From positions 1 through 7,881 of the forward strand of contig DIAL01000038.1 in NCBI GenBank assembly GCA_002414705.1: DNA of 7,881 nucleotides, read 5' to 3'. This stretch comes from Flavobacteriaceae bacterium UBA5079 (lineage in GTDB: Bacteria > Bacteroidota > Bacteroidia > Flavobacteriales > Flavobacteriaceae). This document shows, piece by piece, positions 1 to 7,203 of this stretch. The notes under the pieces were generated by a model. It made no database searches and had not been told where the DNA came from. It saw only the letters and a program-made list of their open reading frames with translations. Numbering within the stretch: the stretch's first letter is position 1; every line of letters begins with the position of its first letter. The position numbers were made by a program, and so were the translations under genes.

Positions 1-49
1 AACCCTCAGAGCCGAAATCTGATATTCTATCCAGTTGAACTACGCAGCC
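1..49 (-). tRNA. tRNA-Arg (anticodon TCG), 5' part only, cut by the window edge
   Basis: Read on the minus strand from 49 down to 1, the sequence folds as the 5' two thirds of a tRNA. It has a 7-base acceptor strand GGCTGCG (49-43), the linker TA, and a D stem GTTC/GAAT closing the loop AACTGGATA. The anticodon stem TCAGA/TCTGA closes a 7-base loop TTTCGGC at 17-11. The anticodon is TCG (15-13), with T before it and G after it, so it should read the arginine codon CGA and possibly other CGN codons. The variable region has just begun at the window edge; the T arm, the 3' acceptor strand and any CCA lie outside. The gene starts 10 bases beyond the yqeY stop on the same strand, and no terminator is visible between them, so read-through from yqeY is possible. 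The identity rests on a clean stem-loop fold and the anticodon only. Confidence 0.9.
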
Positions 50-59
50 ATTAATTCTT

Positions 60-509
60 TTAAGACAATTTAGCTTTTACAATATTAGATATGGTTTTAC
101 CATCTGCTTGACCTGCTAGTTCTTGACTAACAATACCCATAACTTTTCCCATATCCTTCATGCCTTCAGCTCCAATACTATCAATAGTTGCAACAACTAT
201 AGCTTCAATTTCTTCATCGGTTAAAGCTTCAGGTAAAAACTGACTAATAACTTCAGCTTCATCAATTTCTGGTAATGCTAAATCTTTTCGATCTTGCTCC
301 AAATAAATGGCGGCACTATCCTTACGCTGCTTTACAAGCTTTTGAAGAATTTTTAATTCCTGCTCTTCAGTTAATTCTGTTTGAGCTCCTGTTTCTGTTT
401 GTGCTAAAAGGATGGCAGATTTTACTGCACGTAAAGCAGTTAATGCTGTTTGGTCTTTTGCTTTCATGGCCGTTTTCATAGCCGTCATAATATCTTGTTG
501 TAAGCCCAT
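60..509 (-). CDS. yqeY: GatB/YqeY domain protein (stand-alone YqeY)
   Basis: This 149-residue protein has the usual length of stand-alone YqeY proteins. They resemble the C-terminal tRNA-binding tail domain of GatB, a subunit of the Asp/Glu-tRNA amidotransferase. The family has no catalytic site that I know of and its role is not established; tRNA binding is inferred from the GatB homology. It is probably cytoplasmic, having no signal peptide or membrane segment. Visible family motifs are LRAVKSAI (26-33), LQKLVKQRKDS (55-65), ISQFLPEALTDEEI (88-101) and the C-terminal block MGKVMGIVSQELAGQADGK (120-138). The ATG at 509 is chosen because the N-terminal MGLQQDIMTAMKTAMKAKD matches the family. 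It is separated from ftsZ by 149 bp holding a terminator and a probable promoter, so it is likely its own transcription unit. A tRNA-Arg gene follows 10 bp downstream. Confidence 0.93.
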   Translation of the reverse strand: MGLQQDIMTAMKTAMKAKDQTALTALRAVKSAILLAQTETGAQTELTEEQELKILQKLVKQRKDSAAIYLEQDRKDLALPEIDEAEVISQFLPEALTDEEIEAIVVATIDSIGAEGMKDMGKVMGIVSQELAGQADGKTISNIVKAKLS

Positions 510-522
510 AATAGTCTTTAAT

Positions 523-537
523 TATAAAGCGAAGATA
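523..537 (-). promoter_or_regulatory. probable Bacteroidota-type promoter of yqeY (-7 element)
   Basis: On the minus strand, TATCTTCG at 537-530 matches the Bacteroidota sigma -7 consensus TAnnTTTG at all but one base. It lies 20 bp before the yqeY ATG, which would give a short leader of about 14 nt starting near 523. The usual TTG near -33 is absent; that region instead holds two copies of CTCAAAAA. The position just after the ftsZ terminator and just before yqeY fits a dedicated promoter. The call rests on one motif and its place, so it is tentative. Confidence 0.5.
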
Positions 538-550
538 CTAAGAAAAATAG

Positions 551-567
551 TTTTTGAGCTTTTTGAG
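551..567. repeat. short tandem repeat upstream of yqeY (2 x TTTTTGAG, 9-bp period)
   Basis: On the plus strand TTTTTGAG occurs at 551-558 and again at 560-567, separated by one C. On the transcribed strand this reads CTCAAAAA-G-CTCAAAAA and covers the place where a -33 element of the yqeY promoter would lie. It could be a binding site for a regulator or simply chance in an AT-rich spacer; two 8-bp copies are weak evidence. Confidence 0.35.
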
Positions 568-581
568 AATGATAAAAATTA

Positions 582-622
582 CAAAAAGAAAACCCAAAAT
601 AACAAAACTTGATATTTTGGGT
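582..622 (-). terminator. rho-independent terminator after ftsZ
   Basis: On the minus strand, ACCCAAAATA (622-613) pairs perfectly over 10 bp with TATTTTGGGT (601-592). The 11-base loop between them can pair further by 3 bp (CAA/TTG). The stem is followed at once by a T-rich tract, TTTCTTTTTGT (591-581). The hairpin begins 36 bases past the ftsZ stop codon, which is typical. The opposite strand has no T tract after the stem, so it acts only on leftward transcription. It marks the end of the dcw transcription unit and separates ftsZ from yqeY. Confidence 0.88.
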
Positions 623-658
623 CTTCATGAAGTTCAAACACTAAACTTAATCCTATTT

Positions 659-2623
659 TTAATCTACATTATCATGTAAAAACGAATTGTTATTTCGAAG
701 TTGCATGTCGTCATTATCATCTAAACTGATACTAGTTCCAGAAATACTGGACTCTGATGAATGTCTAGAATCTTCTAAATTCACACCTTGACGCTTATAA
801 GCAGGTATGCGCTCAATATCATCTATTTTTGCGTTGTTAAATTTATAATTAAAATCTTTCATTTTAAGTCTACGTTCTGCAGCACGCTCTTTTAACATTT
901 CAGAAATTGGTGTGTGCATTGGATCAATCTCCTCTCCTGTTTCTGTTTCTTCCAATGGTTCAGCTTGCAAGGTTTTCTTTTCAAAAACAACCTCTGAATC
1001 TTCTATATCCAGCTCCATTTTTGGCTTCGCTTCTACTTGCGTTTTTGTATTCATACTCGATTCTGCCTCAATATAATCATCCAAAGCATACCGAACCTCA
1101 CCGTCTTTATTAGACTCTGTTACTGGAATTATTTCTACATGATCTGTTACATGTATTTTTCTGATATTCTCTTCCAACTCATGAACTACCATATCGTCAG
1201 ATTTGTTTTCAATAGCTGAATTACTTATCGGCATATCAAAAGTTAATGTAATTTGCTGTTCTTCTTCAGGTTCTTCAAATATGGTTTGAGATGTTATCTC
1301 TGCAGCTGGTTGTACGTTTGTTATTACAAATTCATCTGAACTAACATCAGCCAAAATATCTTCATAAGTCACATCCATATTTCGGATAGCCTCTGTTGTT
1401 TTTATTAAACCTGTTCCTTCGTCTATTTTTGGCTCTGGAGATTTTAGATCTTCCAAATCTTCTAAATCCAACGTGTGCTTTACAACAACTGGCTCTACCT
1501 TTTCTTCAAAATCAATACTTGGAGAAATAATAGCAGGTTCGCGTTCTTTACGCGTTAAATCTTGCTCCATAGACTGGTCGTCTTCCAAAGCATGAATTAC
1601 CTTTTTTATTTCCGTATTAGAAATTTCATCTTGTTGTTCTATATCAAAACCGGTTGCAATAATGGTTACAGCAATTGATTCTCCTAACGTTTCATCTTCA
1701 CCAACACCCATGATAATGTTTGCACCATGTCCAGCTTCATCTTGAATATGATCGTTAATTTCACCTATCTCATCAATAGTGATTTCTTGTGTTCCAGATA
1801 CTATAAGCAGCAATACATTTTTAGCACCTGTTATTTTGTTATCGTTTAGTAATGGTGAATCTAAAGCTTTCCTAATAGCTTCTTTTGCGCGATCCTGACC
1901 AGCAGATTTTGAGGATCCCATAATAGCGGTTCCACTACTACTTAACACGGTTTTAGCATCACGTAAATCGATGTTTTGTGTGTAGTGATGCGTTATAACT
2001 TCAGCAATTCCTCTAGCAGCAGTTGATAAGACTTCGTCTGCTTTAGAGAAACCAGCTTTAAAGCCTAAATTCCCATAAACCTCACGTAGTTTATTATTAT
2101 TAATTACCACTAACGAGTCTACCACGTCGCGTAATTTTTCAATACCAATTTGAGCCTGTTCATTTCTCATTTTACCTTCAAACTGAAACGGCATAGTTAC
2201 AATTCCTACGGTTAAAATATCTAAATCTTTGGCCATTTTAGCTATAATAGGCGCAGCTCCAGTTCCAGTTCCACCACCCATTCCGGCTGTAATAAAAATC
2301 ATTTTAGTATTGGTATCCAACATACGATGAAGGTCTTCATAACTTTCAACAGCAGATTTTTCTCCAACATCTGGATTTGCGCCTGCTCCTAAACCTTCCG
2401 TTAGGTTTAACCCTAATTGGATTTTGTTTGGAACACCACTATTTTGAAGGGCTTGCGCATCGGTATTACAAATTACAAAATCAACACCTTTAATCCCTTG
2501 TTGAAACATGTGATTAATGGCATTACTACCGCCTCCTCCGACGCCTATTACTTTAATAACATTGGATTGATTTTTAGGTAAATCAAAAGAAATGTTTGTT
2601 TCGAATTCTTTGTTGCTGCTCAT
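659..2623 (-). CDS. ftsZ: Cell division protein FtsZ with long C-terminal extension
   Basis: FtsZ is the tubulin-like GTPase that polymerises at midcell into the Z ring and recruits the divisome. The GTPase core covers about residues 20-328. It has the nucleotide-binding loop GGGGSNA (29-35), the tubulin signature GMGGGTGTG (114-122), and the T7 loop NIDLRD (217-222), whose acidic residues complete the GTPase site of the neighbouring subunit; all key residues are present. The protein is 654 residues against about 380 in E. coli. The excess is an acidic linker (about 330-600) with islands such as ITLTFDMPIS (458-467) and RYALDDYIEAE (511-521), then a basic, probably helical stretch (575-590). 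The expected C-terminal FtsA-binding peptide appears as IERIPAYKRQ (603-612), but 42 more residues follow, Ser/Asp/Asn-rich and ending in SFLHDNVD. The ATG start fits the flavobacterial N-terminus MSSNKEFETNISFDLPKNQS. It lies 59 bp after ftsA and is the last gene before the terminator. Confidence 0.98.
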   Translation of the reverse strand: MSSNKEFETNISFDLPKNQSNVIKVIGVGGGGSNAINHMFQQGIKGVDFVICNTDAQALQNSGVPNKIQLGLNLTEGLGAGANPDVGEKSAVESYEDLHRMLDTNTKMIFITAGMGGGTGTGAAPIIAKMAKDLDILTVGIVTMPFQFEGKMRNEQAQIGIEKLRDVVDSLVVINNNKLREVYGNLGFKAGFSKADEVLSTAARGIAEVITHHYTQNIDLRDAKTVLSSSGTAIMGSSKSAGQDRAKEAIRKALDSPLLNDNKITGAKNVLLLIVSGTQEITIDEIGEINDHIQDEAGHGANIIMGVGEDETLGESIAVTIIATGFDIEQQDEISNTEIKKVIHALEDDQSMEQDLTRKEREPAIISPSIDFEEKVEPVVVKHTLDLEDLEDLKSPEPKIDEGTGLIKTTEAIRNMDVTYEDILADVSSDEFVITNVQPAAEITSQTIFEEPEEEQQITLTFDMPISNSAIENKSDDMVVHELEENIRKIHVTDHVEIIPVTESNKDGEVRYALDDYIEAESSMNTKTQVEAKPKMELDIEDSEVVFEKKTLQAEPLEETETGEEIDPMHTPISEMLKERAAERRLKMKDFNYKFNNAKIDDIERIPAYKRQGVNLEDSRHSSESSISGTSISLDDNDDMQLRNNNSFLHDNVD

Positions 2624-2682
2624 GAATTTCGTTTTATATACTTAATTATTATCTTACTTTGTTGTTATATCTTGAATTTGCC
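2624..2682 (-). other. ftsA-ftsZ spacer, AT-rich leader of ftsZ
   Basis: This 59-bp spacer is the largest gap inside the operon. On the coding strand it is strongly AT-rich and ends AAAACGAAATTC directly before the ftsZ ATG. There is no recognisable Shine-Dalgarno sequence, as is usual for Bacteroidota, where A-rich leaders are typical. I see no good TAnnTTTG promoter element and no hairpin. The spacer could carry a translation enhancer or a processing site that raises FtsZ output relative to FtsA, but nothing in the sequence proves it. Confidence 0.45.
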
Positions 2683-4005
2683 TTATTCGGCATTATCTAA
2701 AAAATCTTTAATACGTTCTGAAAACTTATCTAAAAAAGAACGCTTTGGCGGTTTTGGTTGTTCTTCAATGGTTTCTTGCTCTTCATCTTCGTTAATTTCT
2801 GGCTCACTAATAGACTCTTCATAAGCGACTTCCATTTTTTTACGTTCTTGACGCTTTAAGCCATCCATAACTAATCCAACAGCTGTGGCATAAAGCGGAC
2901 TCGTAACCTCATCATCGCTATTGCCAGCTAAATGCTCGTTTGGAAAACCAATTCGCGTATCCATACCTGTAATATATTCTACCAATTGCTTTAAATGCTT
3001 TAGTTGCGCGCCACCACCTGTTAAAACAATTCCTGCTATTAATTTTTTCTTTTGCTCCTCGTGACCGTAATTTTTAATCTCTACATACACTTGCTCAACA
3101 ATTTCCACAACGCGTGCATGGATAATTTTTGATAAGTTTTTTAAGGTAATTTCTTTAGGCTCACGACCTCTTAATCCAGGAATGGACACAATTTCGTTTT
3201 CTTTATTTTCACCTGGCCACGCAGAACCAAATTTTATTTTAAGCAATTCTGCTTGTTTTTCAATAATAGAACAACCTTCTTTAATATCTTCCGTAATAAC
3301 ATTACCTCCAAAAGGAATAACGGCTGTATGACGAATAATACCATCTCTGAAAATGGCTAAATCTGTTGTTCCGCCACCTATATCAATCAATGCAACGCCT
3401 GCTTCTTTTTCTTCTTGACTCAAAACCGCATTTGCCGAAGCTAAAGGTTCTAAAGTGATACCTTCCAAATTTAATCCTGCACTTTTTACACAACGTCCAA
3501 TATTTCTAATAGAGGATACTTGACCTACAACAACATGGAAATTAGCTTCTAATCTGCCACCATACATACCTACTGGCTCCTTAATTTCTGCTTGCCCATC
3601 CACTTTATATTCCTGTGGTAACACATGTATAATTTCTTCACCAGGAAGCATAACTAACTTATGAACTTGATTAATGAGTTTATCTATATCGTCATCATCA
3701 ATGACTAAATCTGAATTAGCACGCGTTATATAGTCACTATGCTGTAAACTACGAATATGCTGACCTGCAATACCTACTGTTACATTTTCAATTTTAACAT
3801 CTGAGGCTGCTTCTGCTTCTTGCACTGCTAGTTGAATAGATTGAATAGTTTGCGTAATATTATTTACTACACCACGATGCACACCCAAACTCTTGGACTT
3901 ACCAATACCTAAAATCTCTACTTTTCCGTATTCATTTTTACGGCCAATCATAGCCACAATTTTTGTGGTTCCGATATCTAATCCTATTGCAATAGTTCCT
4001 TCCAT
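2683..4005 (-). CDS. ftsA: Cell division protein FtsA, actin-like membrane anchor of FtsZ
   Basis: FtsA is an actin-fold ATPase on the inner face of the cytoplasmic membrane; it tethers FtsZ filaments and recruits later divisome proteins. The ATPase motifs are in order: phosphate-1 loop IGLDIGTTKI (7-16), phosphate-2 loop LIDIGGGTTDLAIF (206-219) and adenosine motif IVLTGGGAQLKHL (326-338). The FtsA-specific 1C (SHS2) region lies at about 85-165 and includes LPQEYKVDGQ (129-138). After the core comes an acidic linker (about 390-415) and a C-terminal amphipathic helix (about 421-438, FLDKFSERIKDFL), the usual membrane-targeting element. The length of 440 residues is slightly above E. coli FtsA (420), mostly through the linker. 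The ATG is placed directly before the first beta strand, as in the family. It begins 3 bp after the ftsQ stop, so the two are probably translationally coupled. Confidence 0.97.
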   Translation of the reverse strand: MEGTIAIGLDIGTTKIVAMIGRKNEYGKVEILGIGKSKSLGVHRGVVNNITQTIQSIQLAVQEAEAASDVKIENVTVGIAGQHIRSLQHSDYITRANSDLVIDDDDIDKLINQVHKLVMLPGEEIIHVLPQEYKVDGQAEIKEPVGMYGGRLEANFHVVVGQVSSIRNIGRCVKSAGLNLEGITLEPLASANAVLSQEEKEAGVALIDIGGGTTDLAIFRDGIIRHTAVIPFGGNVITEDIKEGCSIIEKQAELLKIKFGSAWPGENKENEIVSIPGLRGREPKEITLKNLSKIIHARVVEIVEQVYVEIKNYGHEEQKKKLIAGIVLTGGGAQLKHLKQLVEYITGMDTRIGFPNEHLAGNSDDEVTSPLYATAVGLVMDGLKRQERKKMEVAYEESISEPEINEDEEQETIEEQPKPPKRSFLDKFSERIKDFLDNAE

Positions 4006-4008
4006 GAT

Positions 4009-4728
4009 TTAAGATTTAGTGCACACTACTTGGCTATCAAACTGCAGATTCACCTTACTGTAATTATTTAATATATTCTCTTTAAATGCTTTTTTATAAA
4101 AGACTTTTAAATTATTAATTTTCTTATCTAATTTTTCTAAACTACCAACATACACTTCAAAAACGCAGTGTCTTAACCGCAGTGAAACACTCTTGTCTTT
4201 ATATTGGTGAATGCTTGTAACATGTTTACTTAAAAACGCATCATTTTTAACTTTCATAGCCATTTTATAAACGTTTTGAAGATCTGTTTTTGAAACATCT
4301 CCAGTAACAAGTGGCACTCTAGCTGTATAATTTGTTGATAACGGCATGTAATTACCATTATCATCAATATAGAAAGACACCGAATGTTCAACTCGGGCTA
4401 TGGGTTTTTTTTGTTCTACTTCAGCAACCAAATGTCCGTTAACATGAACATACACTTGGGCTGACTTAATCATTGGGTTAGAATTCAGGGCAGATTCCAA
4501 TAAATTCAAATCTATGGTTTCTTTAGGCACATTTTTAGCACCTCCTTGATTTACTATTAACAATTTACTAACAGTTTCATGTGTAATAAACAAGTTCTCC
4601 TCACCATTGAAATTAATTTCAGGAGTACTCACCATGCGTTCATCATTTTTAATGGATGAAAACGCAAACAAACCAACTACTAACACGAGTAGAAATAGCA
4701 TTTTTATGAAGTTCCAGTTAATTTTCAT
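4009..4728 (-). CDS. ftsQ: Cell division protein FtsQ/DivIB, short Bacteroidota form
   Basis: FtsQ is a bitopic membrane protein that links cytoplasmic and periplasmic divisome parts and helps control septal peptidoglycan synthesis. This 239-residue protein has a short cytoplasmic N-terminus, one membrane segment (about 8-25, LFLLVLVVGLFAF) and a periplasmic remainder. A POTRA-like part lies at about 35-115, with NPMIKSAQVYVHVNG (84-98) and the family signature VEQKKPIARV (104-113). The FtsQ beta domain follows (about 115-235) and ends FDSQVVCTKS. Similarity to E. coli FtsQ (276 residues) is low overall; the call rests on topology, the xKPIARV signature and the position between murC and ftsA. 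The ATG at 4728 is supported by the MKINWNFIKM start just before the membrane segment. It overlaps the end of murC by 11 bp, which suggests coupled translation. Confidence 0.9.
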   Translation of the reverse strand: MKINWNFIKMLFLLVLVVGLFAFSSIKNDERMVSTPEINFNGEENLFITHETVSKLLIVNQGGAKNVPKETIDLNLLESALNSNPMIKSAQVYVHVNGHLVAEVEQKKPIARVEHSVSFYIDDNGNYMPLSTNYTARVPLVTGDVSKTDLQNVYKMAMKVKNDAFLSKHVTSIHQYKDKSVSLRLRHCVFEVYVGSLEKLDKKINNLKVFYKKAFKENILNNYSKVNLQFDSQVVCTKS

Positions 4729-6070
4729 GACTCAAAGCTTGTTTAATCAGTTTTACTTGTTCGCCAATATCGCCAGCACCAATGGTTAAAATAACATCTG
4801 CCTGACTTGCTTTTACTTTATCAATTAATTCTTCTTTTAAAATGAGTTGTTTATTATCATTAGTCATTTTTTCTAATAACCAAGATGATGTAATACCTTC
4901 AATAGGTAATTCGCGTGCTGGATAAATATCCAATAACATCACGTTATCAAATTGCGATAGACTTTCTGCAAAATCATCTGCAAAATCCCGTGTTCTACTA
5001 AATAAATGTGGTTGAAAAATGGCCAAAACTTGTTTCTCCGGATACATTTCGCGAACCGCTTGATGCACCGCATATATTTCTTGTGGATGATGTGCATAAT
5101 CATCAATAAACACTAAATCATCACGTTTTATATGATACGAAAATCTACGTTTTACTCCTGAATAAGACGCTAAAGCTTTGGCGATCTGTTGGTGAGGGCA
5201 ACCGTATTCTACAGCCATCGCCAAGGCAATTAGTGCATTAGACAAATTATGTCTACCAGGTAGGTTAAATTCTAAATTTTCAATGCGTGTTTTAGGTGTT
5301 TTTACATCAAAGACATAAGAACCATTTTCAATTTTTATATTCTGAACACTATAGTCTGAATCGTCTTCAATACCATAAGTAATTCCCGAAATTGGCAAGC
5401 CATTTTTAACGAATAACGTTCCTCCCTCTTTTAATTTATGAGCAAAATCCTGAAATGATTTTTCCAATTCCGAGGCATCGCCATAAATATCCAAATGATC
5501 AGCATCCATGGATGTAATACAAGCAATGTTTGGCGAAAGTGTTAAAAACGATCTATCAAATTCATCAGCTTCTACAACGGACACTTCAGTCCCATTTAAA
5601 ATTAAATTCGAATTGTAATTTTCACTTATTCCACCTAAAAAAGCGGTTACAGGAACGTCACAAACTTTCATAATATGACCAAGAATACTTGTTGTTGTTG
5701 TTTTTCCGTGAGTGCCAGCAACTGCCAAACAAAATGTGTTTTCAGTAATTAAACCCAATATTTGAGACCGCTTTAAAACACGATAGTGACTATGATTAAA
5801 ATAAACCAATTGTCTATGATCCTTTGGCACTGCAGGTGTATAAACCACTAATGTACTAGAACTATTCAATAAATAATCTTCTAAATTAGCAACCGTATCT
5901 TCAAAATGAACTGGAATACCTAACGAAATCAACGCTTCTGTTATATCAGAAGGTGTTTTATCATAACCAGACACACGCTTGCCATTAGCATGAAAATATC
6001 TAGCGAGCGCACTCATTCCGATACCTCCAATACCAATAAAATACACATTATGTATGGACTCTAGATTCAT
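4718..6070 (-). CDS. murC: UDP-N-acetylmuramate--L-alanine ligase MurC
   Basis: MurC (EC 6.3.2.8) joins L-alanine to UDP-MurNAc with ATP in the cytoplasm, the first step in building the peptidoglycan stem peptide. All three Mur ligase domains are visible. The N-terminal Rossmann domain has GIGGIGMSALA (13-23). The central ATPase has the P-loop AGTHGKTTTT (118-127), EADEFDRSF (167-175), the ADHLD segment (190-194) and GRHNLSNALIA (272-282). The C-terminal domain has DDYAHHPQEI (323-332), FQPHLFSRTRDF (352-363), DIYPARE (381-387) and GAGDIG (431-436). GIGGIGMS and the YAHHP block distinguish MurC from MurD, E and F. The length of 450 residues is in the normal range. The ATG overlaps the murG stop by one base (TAATG), which favours re-initiation. 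ftsQ follows directly, with no ddl or murB in between. Confidence 0.98.
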   Translation of the reverse strand: MNLESIHNVYFIGIGGIGMSALARYFHANGKRVSGYDKTPSDITEALISLGIPVHFEDTVANLEDYLLNSSSTLVVYTPAVPKDHRQLVYFNHSHYRVLKRSQILGLITENTFCLAVAGTHGKTTTTSILGHIMKVCDVPVTAFLGGISENYNSNLILNGTEVSVVEADEFDRSFLTLSPNIACITSMDADHLDIYGDASELEKSFQDFAHKLKEGGTLFVKNGLPISGITYGIEDDSDYSVQNIKIENGSYVFDVKTPKTRIENLEFNLPGRHNLSNALIALAMAVEYGCPHQQIAKALASYSGVKRRFSYHIKRDDLVFIDDYAHHPQEIYAVHQAVREMYPEKQVLAIFQPHLFSRTRDFADDFAESLSQFDNVMLLDIYPARELPIEGITSSWLLEKMTNDNKQLILKEELIDKVKASQADVILTIGAGDIGEQVKLIKQALSHEN

Positions 6071-7182
6071 TAATTAGTTCGGTTTAATAATTTTTCAACT
6101 TCATCTGCAATATGCTTGGTAGCATCTACCATAGCCAACTTTTTAATATTGTTACCCAATTGCGCTTGCTTTTCAGGTGAAATGATTAACTGGGTGAATT
6201 TATTTTGAAAATCCACTTCCAAATCATTTTCTGTAATCAATATTGCAGCGTCTTCGTCAACAATAGCTTGGGCATTTTTTGCTTGATGGTCTTCAGCAAC
6301 ATTGGGCGAAGGAATAAAAATAACCGGTTTCCCTACAATGCATAACTCGGACACCGAAATAGCGCCTGCTCTAGATATAATAATATCGGCTGCAGCATAT
6401 ACGCAAGCCATATCGTTTATGAACGCATGCACTTGAATATTCTTCGTATTCCCGTAAATTTTATATTTCTCATAATACAATTTACCACATTGCCAAATGA
6501 CCTGAATGTTATGCGTCAACAAAAAATCTTGTTCTTTTTCAATTAATTCATTAATACGTCTAGCGCCTAAACTTCCACCTAAAACCAAAATGGTTTTTTT
6601 ATCTTTTTCTAGTGAAAATTTCTCAAAAGCTTCATCACGTTTTTTCCCAATATGTAATAGATCTTCTCTAACAGGATTTCCTGTTTTTATGATTTTGTCT
6701 TTGGGAAAAAACCGTTCTAATCCATCATAAGCCACACAGATTTTATTGGCTTTTTTAGCCAATAGTTTATTGGTTATTCCTGGATAGGAATTTTGCTCTT
6801 GAATTAAACTCGGAATTCCTTTTGATGTAGCCACCTGCAATAAAGGACCACTAGCAAAACCACCCGTTCCGATTACAACATCTGGTTTAAAATTGGCTAC
6901 GATTTTTCGCGATTTCCATAAGCTACTCATCAATTTAAATGGGAAGCTTAAATTTTTCAAAGTCAATTCACGTTGAATCCCTGAAATCCATAATCCAATA
7001 ATCTCATAACCAGCTTGTGGAACCTTGTCCATTTCCATACGGTCTTTTGCACCTACGAATAAAAATTCAGCACTTGGAAAACGCGACTTTAATTCGTTAG
7101 CAATAGCAACAGCTGGATAAATATGACCACCTGTACCACCTCCAGAAAGTATTATTTTATATGTCTTTTTATTAGTTATCAC
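6070..7182 (-). CDS. murG: UDP-GlcNAc:undecaprenyl-PP-MurNAc-pentapeptide GlcNAc transferase MurG
   Basis: MurG (EC 2.4.1.227) transfers GlcNAc from UDP-GlcNAc to lipid I, making lipid II on the inner face of the cytoplasmic membrane. It is a GT-B fold enzyme of family GT28. The N-terminal acceptor domain has the glycine loop [12 protein letters not shown] (13-24), GTGGFASGP (105-113) and QEQNSYPG (128-135). The linker motif TGNPVR lies at 167-172. The C-terminal donor domain has LGGSLGA (201-207), [11 protein letters not shown] (270-280, family SRAGA.T..E) and AEDHQAKNA (296-304). It is 370 residues long, normal for the family. The start codon is GTG (7182-7180), 21 bp after ftsW. No ATG lies between the upstream in-frame stop at 7203-7201 and the glycine loop, so GTG is the best start, preceded by purine-rich AAGAAGAAA. 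It shares one base with murC. Confidence 0.97.
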   Translation of the reverse strand: MITNKKTYKIILSGGGTGGHIYPAVAIANELKSRFPSAEFLFVGAKDRMEMDKVPQAGYEIIGLWISGIQRELTLKNLSFPFKLMSSLWKSRKIVANFKPDVVIGTGGFASGPLLQVATSKGIPSLIQEQNSYPGITNKLLAKKANKICVAYDGLERFFPKDKIIKTGNPVREDLLHIGKKRDEAFEKFSLEKDKKTILVLGGSLGARRINELIEKEQDFLLTHNIQVIWQCGKLYYEKYKIYGNTKNIQVHAFINDMACVYAAADIIISRAGAISVSELCIVGKPVIFIPSPNVAEDHQAKNAQAIVDEDAAILITENDLEVDFQNKFTQLIISPEKQAQLGNNIKKLAMVDATKHIADEVEKLLNRTN

Positions 7183-7203
7183 TAAATATATAATTTCTTC
7201 TTA

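Noticed and set aside
275..612. Open frames on the plus strand opposite yqeY and its upstream region (275-481 and 412-612)
   Set aside because: They lie antisense to a clearly real gene or run through its promoter and the ftsZ terminator, and they resemble no known protein family.
623..632. Perfect 10-bp palindrome CTTCATGAAG directly beside the ftsZ terminator hairpin
   Set aside because: It has no loop, no T tract and no second copy, and is short enough to arise by chance; it may be an incidental extension of the terminator region.
907..1219. Plus-strand open frames opposite the ftsZ linker
   Set aside because: They are by-products of the repetitive acidic linker code on the other strand; the translations are hydrophobic or low-complexity with no motif.
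2624..2682. Possible separate ftsZ promoter in the ftsA-ftsZ spacer
   Set aside because: The AT-rich spacer has no TAnnTTTG-like element with suitable spacing, so a promoter cannot be supported from sequence alone.
4607..4789. Plus-strand open frame across the ftsQ/murC junction
   Set aside because: It is antisense to two well-supported genes, 60 codons long, with no recognisable domain.
6506..6730. Plus-strand open frame opposite murG
   Set aside because: It is antisense to conserved MurG motifs, and its translation has no family resemblance.
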